From NCBI GenBank assembly GCA_963995525.1, contig OZ023206.1:2935100-2999099 (forward strand): DNA of 64,000 nucleotides, given 5' to 3'. This stretch comes from Escarpia spicata. Taxonomy: Eukaryota; Annelida; Polychaeta; Sabellida; Siboglinidae. The number at the start of each line of letters is the position of its first letter. The first letter of the stretch is position 1. Position numbers and translations under genes: made by a program. The notes below the pieces were generated by a model. The model was not told the DNA's origin and did not search any database. It was given only the letters and a program-made list of their open reading frames with translations. Positions 21,601 to 28,010 of the stretch are shown here, piece by piece.

Positions 21601-23675
21601 TGTGGTCTTATCAAAGTACCCATAGCAGCCTAGACAAAGCCAGTTTGACTTTGATCACTAGATCTGTAAGTTGTGGTCTTATCAAAGTACTCATAGCAGC
21701 CTAGACAAAGCCAGTTTGTCTTTGATCAGTAAATCTCGTAAGTTGTGGTCTTATCAAAGTACCCATAGCAGCTTAGACAAAGCCAGTTTGACTTTGTTCA
21801 CTAGATCTGTTAAGTTGTGGTCTTATCAAAGTACCCATAGCAGCCTAGACAAAGCCAGTTTGACTTTGATCACTAGATCTGTTAAGTTGTGGTCTTATCA
21901 AAGTACCCATAGCAGCCTAGACAAAGCCAGTTTGTCTTTGATCACTAGATCTGGTAACTTGTGGTCTTATCAAAATACCCATAGCAGCCTAGACAAAGCC
22001 AGTTTGACTTTGATCACTAGATCTCGTAAGTTGTGGTCTTATCAAAGTACTCATAGCAGCCTAGACGAAGCCAGTTTGACTTTGATCACTAGATCTGTAA
22101 GTTGTGGTCTTATCAAAGTACTCATAGCAGCCTAGACAAAGCCAGTTTGACTTTGATCACTAGATCTCGTAAGTTGTGGTTTTATCAAAGTACCCATAGC
22201 AGCCTAGACAAAGCCAGTTTGACTTTGATCACTAGATCTGTTAAGTTGTGGTCTTATCAAAGTACCCATAGCAGCCTAGACAAAGCCAGTTTGTCTTTGA
22301 TCACGAGATCTGGTAACTTGTGGTCTTATCAAAGTACTCATAGCAGCCTAGACAAAGCCAGTTTGACTTTGATCACTAGATGTGGTAAGTTGTGGTCTTA
22401 TCAAAGTACTCATAGCAGCCTAGACGAAGCTAGTTTGACTTTGATCACTAGATCTGTAAGTTGTGGTCTTATCAAAGTACTCATAGCAGCCTAGACAAAG
22501 CCAGTTTGTCTTTGATCACTAGATCTCGTAAGTTGTGGTTTTATCAAAGTACCCATAGCAGCCTAGACAAAGCCAGTTTGACTTTGATCACTAGATCTGT
22601 TAAGTTGTGGTCTTATCAAAGTACCCATAGCAGCCTAGACAAAGCCAGTTTGACTTTGATCACTAGATCTGTTAAGTTGTGGTCTTATCAAAGTACCCAT
22701 AGCAGCCTGCACAAAGCCAGTTTGTCTTTGATCACTAGATCTGTTAAGTTGTGGTCTTATCAAAGTACCCATAGCAGCCTAGACAAAGCCAGTTTGTCTT
22801 TGATCACTAGATCTGTTAAGTTGTGGTCTTATCAAAGTACCCATAGCAGTCTAGACAAAGCCAGTTTGACTTTGATCACTAGATCTGTTAAGTTGTGGTC
22901 TTATCAAAGTACCCATAGCAGCCTAGACAAAGCCAGTTTGACTTTGATCACTAGATCTGTTAAGTTGTGGTCTTATCAAAGTACCCATAGCAGCCTAGAC
23001 AAAGCCAGTTTGACTTTGATCACTAGATCTGTAAGTTGTGGTCTTATCAAAGTACCCATAGCAGCCTGCACATAGCCAGTTTGTCTTTGATCACTAGATC
23101 TGTTAAGTTGTGGTCTTATCAAAGTACCCATAGCAGCCTAGACAAAGCTAGTTTGTCTTTGATCACTAGATCTGTTAAGTTGTGGTCTTATCAAAGTACC
23201 CATAGCAGCCTAGACAAAGCCAGTTTGACTTTGATCACTAGATCTGTTAAGTTGTGGTCTTATCAAAGTACCCATAGCAGCCTGCACAAAGCCAGTTTGT
23301 CTTTGTCGCTGAATTATGATTAGGCTAAACCAAAATAAATTTGTTATTCAATTGTTTGTATGTAAGTTTTATCAACAGTAAATAAGAAATATGTAGCAAT
23401 GAGCTTGCACGTCACCCCTGGGAGGGAAATGTGAAGTGTTTGAGACAGTCCTGAGGACTGGATACTGCGCTGTGTCAGGATCATTGATTTGTGTTGATCA
23501 TTTGTAGATGGTGATGGTTGACCCGTTTGAGTACGTCACTCGTGATACGTCAGAGAACGGAAGCAAATGTTGTCCCAGTGACAAGGGACAGAGCTCTAAA
23601 TGTTGTCCCGGGGACAAGGGACAGAGCAGGAAGTGTGGTGCAGCAAAAGTTGCCAAATGTTGTGGAGGCAAATAA
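540..23675 (+). CDS. AS3MT: Arsenite methyltransferase (AS3MT), 8 exons, 5' partial
   Basis: AS3MT transfers methyl groups from S-adenosylmethionine to trivalent arsenic in the cytosol. Exons 540-652, 1888-2175, 2518-2587, 6598-6679, 9765-9896, 11145-11284, 11998-12108 and 23508-23675 join in one frame (1104 nt, 367 codons plus stop), with GT donors and AG acceptors throughout. The Rossmann SAM loop reads LDLGSGAGQD in exon 2. The cysteines known to bind arsenic or act in redox in the vertebrate enzyme are matched by DACC (exon 1), YYGCG (exon 2), SNCV (exon 3) and GECIAG (exon 5). The tail is Cys-rich with three CC pairs, as in the family. About 20 N-terminal residues are missing, against a human length of 375. 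No internal stop or frameshift was seen. Introns hold minisatellites and transposons. Paralogues such as other SAM methyltransferases fit much less well. Confidence 0.93.
834..997. mobile_element. Foldback (MITE-like) element with 45-bp terminal inverted repeats
   Basis: The arm at 834-878 is the reverse complement of 953-997 with one mismatch near 852. The spacer is about 74 bp and no coding capacity is visible. This is the structure of a short non-autonomous DNA element or foldback element. Target-site duplication could not be assigned. Confidence 0.7.
1083..1563. repeat. 38-bp minisatellite with a palindrome in each unit
   Basis: About 13 units of 38 bp, several shortened by loss of GTGA or CACA steps. 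Each full unit has GTCTGTG-ACA-CACAGAC, so every repeat can form a 7-bp-stem hairpin. Units differ by a few substitutions. Confidence 0.9.
1888..2175 (+). CDS. AS3MT: AS3MT exon 2 (SAM-binding core)
   Basis: It encodes RYYGCG, then the motif I glycine loop LDLGSGAGQD at about 1940-1970, then the acidic motif GIDMT that binds the SAM ribose in this fold. The acceptor is TTTATAG (to 1887) and the donor GTGAGT at 2176. It ends after two bases of a Val codon. Confidence 0.92.
2176..2517 (+). other. AS3MT intron 2
   Basis: A short 342-bp intron with no array and no mobile element. It ends with a strong acceptor, TTGTCTTTCAG. It is the only compact intron in the visible gene. Confidence 0.85.
2518..2587 (+). 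CDS. AS3MT: AS3MT exon 3
   Basis: It encodes the SNCVVNLSPDK segment, containing the conserved catalytic-region cysteine, and ends exactly on a Lys codon before donor GTAGGG. Its 70 bp fit the reading frame of both neighbours. Confidence 0.9.
2623..2973. repeat. 42-bp minisatellite, 8 essentially identical copies plus a partial
   Basis: Eight units run from 2623 to 2958, step 42, with no difference seen between copies, then a partial to about 2973. The array begins 36 bp after the exon 3 donor. Because 42 is a multiple of three, several frames stay open across it on both strands. Those reading frames are by-products of the period. Confidence 0.95.
2974..3309. other. Unassigned intron sequence, possibly 3' UTR of the adjacent LINE
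   Basis: No gene seen. The stretch next to 3310 may be the LINE 3' untranslated end, since the RT-like reading frame stops near 3323 on the minus strand. No poly(A) tail or simple tail was recognised. Confidence 0.4.
3310..5862 (-). mobile_element. CR1/L2/Jockey-like LINE (endonuclease + reverse transcriptase), decayed
   Basis: Read on the minus strand from about 5860 down. The C-terminal part of an AP-endonuclease domain carries VGLVYRSPN then MGDFNHG, followed by SSDHN. After a linker, the reverse transcriptase has NYRPVSLTS, VYLDFQKAFD, GSVLGPILFLIYINDL and the catalytic FADD box, then a thumb and C-terminal region ending at 3323. Two frameshifts lie between about 4225 and 4480: one in a run of As near the SEHGFF motif, one a single-base loss after motif A. 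The 5' end is truncated against the pyrimidine tract at 5862. It lies antisense in AS3MT intron 3. The family resembles the copy at 45211. Exact clade is not assigned. Confidence 0.88.
5862..6260. repeat. Polypyrimidine-rich degenerate repeat
   Basis: About 400 bp of C/T-rich sequence on the + strand built on a degenerate motif like TTTCCTGTCAC. Ser/Leu/Pro-rich and Lys/Glu-rich open frames on the two strands are low-complexity by-products. It abuts the truncated 5' end of the LINE. Confidence 0.75.
6261..6597 (+). other. 3' end of AS3MT intron 3
   Basis: No feature was recognised apart from the acceptor ATGTTTGCAG ending at 6597. Confidence 0.6.
6598..6679 (+). CDS. AS3MT: AS3MT exon 4
   Basis: It encodes EGGEFFFGDVYADRDLPEEI, matching the methyltransferase segment after the VLK strand, then KHKVLWG. 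The acceptor is TTTGCAG and the donor GTATGT at 6680. It ends with one base of a Gly codon. Confidence 0.9.
6687..7918. repeat. 45-bp minisatellite, about 27 copies
   Basis: It starts 7 bp into intron 4. Units differ at a few fixed positions (ATTTC/AGTTC, CAGATAG/CAGTTAG, TATCAGATGG), and groups of variants recur in the same order, suggesting multi-unit duplication. The 45-bp period leaves a minus-strand frame open for 429 codons (15-residue repeat around THCNNDE). I treat this as non-coding. Confidence 0.93.
8047..8697. repeat. 38-bp minisatellite, about 17 copies
   Basis: The unit is built around AGCAACAAGCCAATGAC and AATTGTCACCCACCGA. Copies vary mainly at ACGG/ATGG and CACC/CACT. This is a second, unrelated array in intron 4, about 130 bp after the 45-bp array. 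Confidence 0.92.
8698..8973 (+). other. Unique intron 4 sequence
   Basis: AT-rich; no gene or repeat recognised. Confidence 0.5.
8974..9697. mobile_element. hAT-like non-autonomous DNA transposon rich in AATTAC
   Basis: The left end reads CAGGGGTTGGTCCAATTAC and the right end is the reverse complement of CAGGGCTGGGTCCAATTACG. These are imperfect terminal inverted repeats of about 19 bp. Sub-terminal sequence is full of AATTAC and GTAATT motifs. Flanking 8-mers CTTCAGGT and GTTGAGGT match at 6 of 8 positions, compatible with a decayed 8-bp hAT duplication. No transposase frame is visible. Confidence 0.65.
9765..9896 (+). CDS. AS3MT: AS3MT exon 5
   Basis: It opens by completing Gly and reading ECIAGSLWWKDLYKIAEQVG. 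The Cys in GECIAG corresponds to the last conserved arsenic-linked cysteine of the family. Acceptor TCTCTCCAG; donor GTGAGT at 9897. The final G begins a Gly codon. Confidence 0.92.
9899..10795. repeat. 25-bp minisatellite, about 35 degenerate copies, starting at the donor
   Basis: The unit is near GGGGTGGTTGACAGCAGTCT followed by TACCT. The first recognisable copy begins within a few bases of the exon 5 donor, and the donor context CTTGGTGAGTGGT resembles the repeat's CCTGGGGTGGTTG. The array may therefore have grown from the exon/intron junction. Confidence 0.92.
10796..11144 (+). other. 3' part of AS3MT intron 5
   Basis: No repeat or element recognised. The open frame that runs through it into exon 6 is coincidental. 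The acceptor is CCCATGTTCCAG. Confidence 0.6.
11145..11284 (+). CDS. AS3MT: AS3MT exon 6
   Basis: It encodes DFKFVSVTYRLFKLP and later VVYNGGITDFE, both matching conserved C-terminal domain blocks of AS3MT. The acceptor is TTCCAG and the donor GTAAGT at 11285; it ends on a codon boundary. Confidence 0.92.
11318..11535. repeat. Degenerate minisatellite of about 19 bp, starting about 33 bp after the donor
   Basis: Variants of CACTACCCAATCAACA and CACTACCCGATAACA alternate irregularly. Period varies between about 15 and 20 bp. Confidence 0.8.
11536..11997 (+). other. Remainder of AS3MT intron 6
   Basis: No element recognised. It ends with acceptor GGTACTTCAG at 11997. Confidence 0.6.
11998..12108 (+). 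CDS. AS3MT: AS3MT exon 7
   Basis: It encodes KGEAQVISDEVASILKTSRF, matching the family block that follows the VIYNGGI region. The donor is GTGAGG at 12109 and both ends are on codon boundaries. The next exon is 11.4 kb away. Confidence 0.9.
12121..12465. repeat. 36-39-bp degenerate minisatellite starting about 12 bp after the donor
   Basis: About nine units around CAAAGTCACAGGTGTCTAAG and GGGGCATCTCACAAGTT. Copies are more divergent than in the other arrays. Confidence 0.85.
12497..13463. mobile_element. DNA transposon-like element with about 36-bp TIRs
   Basis: The left terminus 12497-12530 begins TGTGACCCATCTTAACGAAA; the reverse complement of 13430-13463 begins identically, with three mismatches clustered before ATGTCGG. 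Internal sequence has no recognisable transposase. A short + strand open stretch at 13084-13230 is acidic (EEYFLEDLMDGSEPDEH) and ends near a possible donor GTAACT. Superfamily not assigned. Confidence 0.65.
13587..15213. repeat. 38-bp satellite block 1, about 43 copies
   Basis: The unit carries ACTTTGATCACTAGATCTGG then TAATCATTGGAAGTATTG. Copies are nearly identical, with rare variants (GATCAC/GACCAC/GATCCC, TCATT/TCGTT). The BglII site AGATCT recurs in almost every unit. Confidence 0.97.
15214..15763. repeat. 550-bp island, copy 1
   Basis: Non-tandem sequence inserted between 38-bp units, starting at CCAGTATGTTTGGG and ending before the next GGATCTGG. It recurs at 17285-17834 and 18723-19272 with only a few substitutions. 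A 67-codon minus-strand frame (15390-15593) and a 61-codon + frame are conserved among copies, but the copies are too similar to test for selection. No protein family recognised. Confidence 0.93.
15764..17284. repeat. 38-bp satellite block 2, about 36 copies with one 72-bp unit
   Basis: Same 38-bp unit as block 1. A single 72-bp unit lies at about 15842-15915. Variants TCATCATTGG and TTGACCACTAG occur in runs, suggesting local multi-unit duplication. Confidence 0.95.
17285..17834. repeat. 550-bp island, copy 2
   Basis: Same length as copies 1 and 3. It shares substitutions with copy 3 (CAGATCTGTTCGG, ACGTGGTTGG, TTGACCCCCAG) that copy 1 lacks, so copies 2 and 3 separated last. Confidence 0.93.
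17835..18470. repeat. 72/75-bp satellite block 1
   Basis: About eight units. Each joins the 26-bp core shared with the 38-bp unit to 46 bp containing GTTGTGGTCTTATCAAAGTA and CATAGCAGCCTAGACAAAGC. Some units carry an extra GTA (TATCGTAAAG), making 75 bp. Confidence 0.95.
18471..18722. repeat. 38-bp satellite block 3, about 6 copies
   Basis: Short return to the 38-bp unit before island 3. Its last units carry the CAATTGATCTGG variant that also precedes island 2. Confidence 0.95.
18723..19272. repeat. 550-bp island, copy 3
   Basis: Near-identical to copy 2 and followed by the same order of 72-bp variants, so islands 2 and 3 are part of a roughly 1.44-kb higher-order duplication. Confidence 0.93.
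19273..20225. repeat. 72/75-bp satellite block 2
   Basis: It repeats the variant order of block 1 (17835-18470), with a few extra 75-bp units. The longest open frames here reflect a period divisible by three. Confidence 0.95.
20226..20640. repeat. 38-bp satellite block 4, about 11 copies
   Basis: Same unit as earlier blocks, ending again with the CAATTGATCTGG variant. Confidence 0.95.
20641..23310. repeat. 72/75-bp satellite block 3, about 37 copies
   Basis: The longest 72-bp block. Early units often read CTGGTAACTTG or CTGGTAAGTTG; later units mostly CTGTTAAGTTG, a gradient of variants along the array. Frames of 95-204 codons arise from the 72-bp period (24-residue repeat around LWSYQSTHSSLDKASL) and are not counted as genes. 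Confidence 0.95.
23508..23675 (+). CDS. AS3MT: AS3MT terminal exon (exon 8)
   Basis: It encodes MVMVDPFEYVTRDTSENG, then a Cys-rich tail with KCCP repeated as KCCPSDKGQSS and KCCPGDKGQSR, ending CCGGK and TAA at 23673-23675. AS3MT proteins commonly end in Cys-rich tails. The tail shows an internal 11-residue duplication. The stop overlaps an AATAAA hexamer at 23671-23676. Confidence 0.92.
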   Translation: MVMVDPFEYVTRDTSENGSKCCPSDKGQSSKCCPGDKGQSRKCGAAKVAKCCGGK

Positions 23676-23676
23676 A
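23671..23676 (+). promoter_or_regulatory. AATAAA hexamer overlapping the AS3MT stop codon
   Basis: The hexamer spans the TAA stop. If used, the 3' UTR would be extremely short. Other AATAAA copies occur near 24790 and 25048, so use of this one is uncertain. Confidence 0.3.
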
Positions 23677-24040
23677 TGGTAACTCACAAAGTGGCCTAGA
23701 TGGGGTTGATACTGGAAACCAACTCACAAAGTGGCCTAGATGGGGTTGATACTGGAAACCAACTCACAAAGTGGCCTAGATGGGGTTGATACTGGAAACC
23801 AACTCACAAAGTGGCCTAGATGGGGTTGATACTGGAAACCAACTCACAAAGTGGCCTAGATGGGGTTGATACTGGAAAGTAACTCACAAAGTGGCCTAGA
23901 TGGGTTTGATACTGGAAACTAACTCACAAAGTGGCCTAGATGGGGTTGATACTGGAAACCAACTCACAAAGTGGCCTAGATGGGGTTGATACTGGAAACT
24001 AACTCACAAAGTGGCCTAGATGGGGGTGATATTGGAAAGC
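23677..24040. repeat. 40-bp minisatellite, about 9 copies, directly after the AS3MT stop
   Basis: The unit is AACTCACAAAGTGGCCTAGA then TGGGGTTGATACTGGAAACC. It begins within a few bases of the stop codon. Units are nearly identical, with changes AAACC/AAACT/AAAGT. Confidence 0.95.
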
Positions 24041-24144
24041 AAGACCAATGAAGACAGCCATTGGGACATTGTGCGACCGATTCAGCATACACACCGTCAA
24101 GTAGTGATTTAAGGAAAAAGCTAATTACCTGTGCAACCATCTGC

Positions 24145-24645
24145 ATGCTGTTTGTCCTTTACAATGAAACAGTCATCTTACTCACTTTCTGTTTGTCCTT
24201 TATGATGATACAGTCATCTTACTCACTCCCTTTTTCCTTTACGATGAAATAGTCATCTTACTCACTTTCTGTTTGTCTTTTATGATGAAACAGTCATCTT
24301 ACTCACTTTCTGATTGTCCTTTACGATGAAACAGTTATCTTACTCACTTTCTGTTTGTCCTTTACGATGAAACAGTCATCGTACTCACTTTCTGTGTGTC
24401 CTTAATGATGAAACAGTCATCTTACTCACTTTCTGTTTGTCCTTGATGATGATACAGTCATCTTACTCACTTTCTGTTTGTCCTTTACGATGATACAGTC
24501 ATCTTACTCACTTTCTGTTTGTCCTTTATGATGAAACAGTCATCTTACTCACTTTCTGATTGTCCTTTACGATGAAACAGTCATCTTACTCACTTTCTGT
24601 TTGTCTTTTACGTTGAAACAGTCATCTTACTCACTTTCTCATTTA
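24145..24645. repeat. 41-bp minisatellite, block A copy, about 12 units
   Basis: The unit contains CAGTCATCTTACTCACTTTC then TGTTTGTCCTTTACGATGAAA. The same array has about 8 units in block B (31880-32200), so copy number changed after duplication. Confidence 0.93.
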
Positions 24646-25455
24646 CACTATTTGGCTGTTGGGATACATCCACGTTTTGCTGAACTATGTTTACTAACAC
24701 ATCTATTACACATTATTAATTTATTTTAAAGGTGTGTGTACTGCCTACTTTAGTCAGTAGAATATAGGAATTGTTAACATGGCAAAGGGAAATAAAACTG
24801 GTTTTGGTAATGTTAGAAATGTGTATTTAAATGTTTATATATATACATACAGACAGACTCCTTAGTTTGGACAGATAAGCAGGCCACAGGGACCAACATT
24901 TTTGGTTATTGTTTAAGGAATAAAAAATTATAGATAAAAATAGCATTGATGTTCTTGTCCACTTGGCATCCATCATGAACTTTGGATGAGTCTTTTTAAA
25001 ACTTGTTTAGTATATCTGTTAATGTGTAGTTGTAGTTCAGGTAGTTAAATAAAGATATATCGTTGAATACATTGGAGTTGGTTCGTCATGATTTGCTGTA
25101 TCTCCCACATCCTCTCTTAAAGACTAAGTGAAATGAAATGTTAAACTTCTTTGAAACTTTGCATACATAAGCTTAATGCTATTGTCAAGTAATGTGTCGA
25201 GTCTGTTGATTTAGAACTCATGTCACCAAGCCCGCTCAAACATTTGTGCGTCACAAAACAACCATCGCTTTAGATGTTGGTGACGTGACCTCAGTAAGGG
25301 CACCTGAACGCCTCCAGTCTTAGCATGGCATGCGGGTTGGTGTTTCAGAGTTTATCGGAAATTGTAGTTGCGGAATTTGATGTCACCGTAAAGATAATAG
25401 TCTTATCTCCAATATTGTCATTGGGTGCTCACAGGAATTGTGTTTACTTTTTAGT
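24646..25455. other. Non-coding part of block A
   Basis: Collinear with about 32190-33155 in block B. AT-rich with AATAAA hexamers near 24790 and 25048. No open exon recognised. Confidence 0.6.
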
Positions 25456-25456
25456 C

Positions 25457-27677
25457 CTTTGGCCAAAGGTCCAAGGGACTATTGCCATCACTCTGTGTCC
25501 GCCGTTAGCTGCCGTATCTCAGAAACCATTCAGCAACTTTTTCTCTAATTTTGTATAGACATATCTTAGGGGACTGCCACTATGCACAAGAAATCTGTAT
25601 TTGATTGAATAATTTTAAGGGCTCCCTAGGGCCTCCAAGGACCCGAAAACTGGTAAAAATGTAACATTTGGCCTATTTTTTCAAAACCTGTTCAGCAACT
25701 TTTTTTCTAATTTTGTATAGATGTATCTTAGGGTGCTGCCACTATATACAAGAAATCTGTATTTGATTGAATCATTCTAAGGGGCCCCCAAAGTGCAAAA
25801 GTTAGTGCTCCTGTTCCATTGAGACCTTGACTAATCTTTAATTGGTCACAGCGCCCAGGCAGAGTAGACACCCCAACAGTAGATTTTGTTTAATGTGCCA
25901 CAAAGTCAATACCATGACTAATCTCTGCAGCCTAGTGCTACTGTTTCATTGATACCTTGGCTAATCTTTAATTGGTCACAGTGCCCAGGCAGAGTCGACA
26001 CACTTGACCCCTGTTAGACTGAACAGTTGCCTAAGACTTTTTATCTTCAAAACTATTGATTTTCTATAATTGCAAGTTGTGTTTATTTTGATGTTCATTT
26101 AATTATTATAAAATGGTGTGACTGTGGTGTCTATTGGTTAAAGATGTATTGTCTGTAGAAACCTGTAGGTGACAAACAGAAAATTAATATTCTGTCACCT
26201 GTAGGTGACAAACATAGACAATTAATATTCTGGACAACTATAGAGTGAAATATCCTACACTTTATTGATATCAAATGCATTCTACTGTTCTGTTTACGCT
26301 TGCCATGCCTTGTGTAGACATGGTACTGTGTAAATCAATTGTATCAATATAGACTAATAATAGTATTAGCAAGAAATCTGTATTTGATTGAATCGTTCTA
26401 GTGTCATCAGCATATAGTAGAACATACATTTTCTACATCATCATCCGTAAGGTTGTTGTAAATTTCACCAGCTGCCATGTCAAGTCCGTTATAATTGTGA
26501 CTAACAGTGTTCAAAATGATTCAGGTAAATAGCAAATAACAAAGGACACACGTTTTCTCCTTGCCATACCTATACATCACGAGAAGAAGGCTGACACAGC
26601 CTGGCCCTGATTTATACATGATTTAGCATTTTTGTATATGTTGTATACAACTTTCAACACAATACCATTAATACTGCATGAAATTATCTTAGACCACAGG
26701 GAGGACCGGTCTACTAAATCAAATGTTTTCTTAGAATCGATGAAGGCACAATAAAGCCTTTTGCGTCGAGAAAAATACAATTAAACCAATACCCCTATTT
26801 GAACACTGCCTGTTCTTCACCTATTACATTCACTTTGTTTAGGTATGTGGTCAGTCTGGTGTTCTGAACAATCACTAAGGATTAATGAACACTTGTGCAG
26901 AATGTCATCCACTTGGCAGGTTTAATCGATCTATTCAGCAATGAGGACACTGCTTAGGCCTCACTCTGGACACCGTCACTCACAGTGTTGTGTATTGTCT
27001 TAGTTGGTGCATTGAGCTAATCTACTTGACCACGAATCAGTGGTGGCTCTGGTTGTGTATTACACCCAGCTGTGGAGCTAAGATTCTCTGCCTGCTATTG
27101 TTTGATGGAAACTGTGACTAATGTGTAATTGGTCACTGGCAGTAGCTTGTGTCAACAGACAGCATTAAGCCACTAGATCCCTGTTAAACTGGACAGTTGC
27201 CTGTAGGTTTTAAACTGTCAAACAGTGCGTCTGCCTTTTGCTCTCAAATAATCTGTCCTCTTATTAGTTTTACACATGAAGACATAATCTGGCATAACTT
27301 GATAAGTCTTTGGAGCAGCACATTTGTACTTCCAGTGTATCATTGCAACATAACATACATATTACATACTGTGTGCCACATTTGAATGTTGTGCATATAA
27401 TATTTCCATGCAATCCATTTGCATATATCATGTAAAACTTCAACAGCCGTTTTCTTCATTTTCACTTTTTGATCCCTACCATGTTCAATGCTCCATAACT
27501 TTGCCAATTTTTGTAGCAGTCATATTTTTGAAACCGTGTAAAGTACCTTACCAAACCTTTACAAGAATGTAAGAAAACGATGTTACAATTTTTCCGACTT
27601 ATCACTCATTTGGTCAGCCGGGGTCACATATAGACGTATTAGTCCAAAGGACTTCAGGGCCACTTGGCCCATTTTTT
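25457..27677. mobile_element. 2.2-kb composite insertion present only in block A
   Basis: Block B reads straight from TTTACTTTTTGAG into TTATTGCC where block A is interrupted. The insertion is bracketed by TTTTTAG on both sides, and its ends carry AGTCCTTTGG in inverted orientation. Inside are tandem copies of about 165 bp (25490-25650 and 25670-25800), paired sub-repeats near 25808 and 25930, and a LINE fragment at 26390-26790. The left-end repeat also occurs at 30765-31110. Confidence 0.7.
26390..26790 (-). pseudogene. LINE reverse transcriptase fragment
   Basis: On the minus strand, KRLYCAFIDSKKTFDLVDRS matches RT motif A, followed by WSKIISCSINGIVLKVVYN. After a frameshift it reaches LLYADDT near 26415. 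It is broken by frame changes and truncated at both ends. It belongs to a different family from the LINE at 3310. Confidence 0.7.
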
Positions 27678-27781
27678 AGTTATTGCCGTTTGAACATCAC
27701 GAATGCTTAACCTTGCATTATATTCGCGGGTGCATATACATTGCAGGATTAAGTATTCGCGATGTTCAAACGGCAATAACT
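27678..27781. repeat. 104-bp foldback repeat, block A copy
   Basis: AGTTATTGCCGTTTGAACAT at the left end is mirrored by the reverse complement at the right end, with arms of about 33 bp. A degenerate half-copy (CACAATGGACGAACAGCAATAACT) follows at about 27890-27915. Block B has the same structure at 33162-33265. Confidence 0.85.
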
Positions 27782-27964
27782 CGAAAAAACTCAAACGAAA
27801 TCATGGCTACATCCAGCAGCATATTTGTATATACGTTTATCCTTACTGTGATATCAAAACATATTAAATCCCATTGCACGTTTAAGCATTCACAATGGAC
27901 GAACAGCAATAACTCAAAAGATAATTCGTTTGTACATCCAGCGATACATTTGCAGGTAAGATTG

Positions 27965-28002
<38 letters not shown>

Positions 28003-28010
28003 TATATTCC
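27965..28010. repeat. (TA)n microsatellite
   Basis: About 20 TA dinucleotides; reduced to a few bases at the corresponding place in block B. Confidence 0.9.

Larger units (their letters stand above)
12109..23507 (+). other. AS3MT intron 7, 11.4 kb, satellite-filled
   Basis: In order: a donor-proximal minisatellite, a TIR element, then about 9.7 kb of composite satellite with three 550-bp islands, and about 200 bp of unique sequence before the acceptor TCATTTGTAG. No other gene is supported inside it. Confidence 0.85.

Noticed and set aside
13587..23310. CRISPR-like look: regularly repeated units
   Set aside because: Units are contiguous with no unique spacers, and this is an intron of an animal gene.
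21213..23323. Frames of 95-204 codons with a 24-residue repeat
   Set aside because: They are created by the 72-bp period and broken wherever a one-base change occurs (CTGTAAG units).
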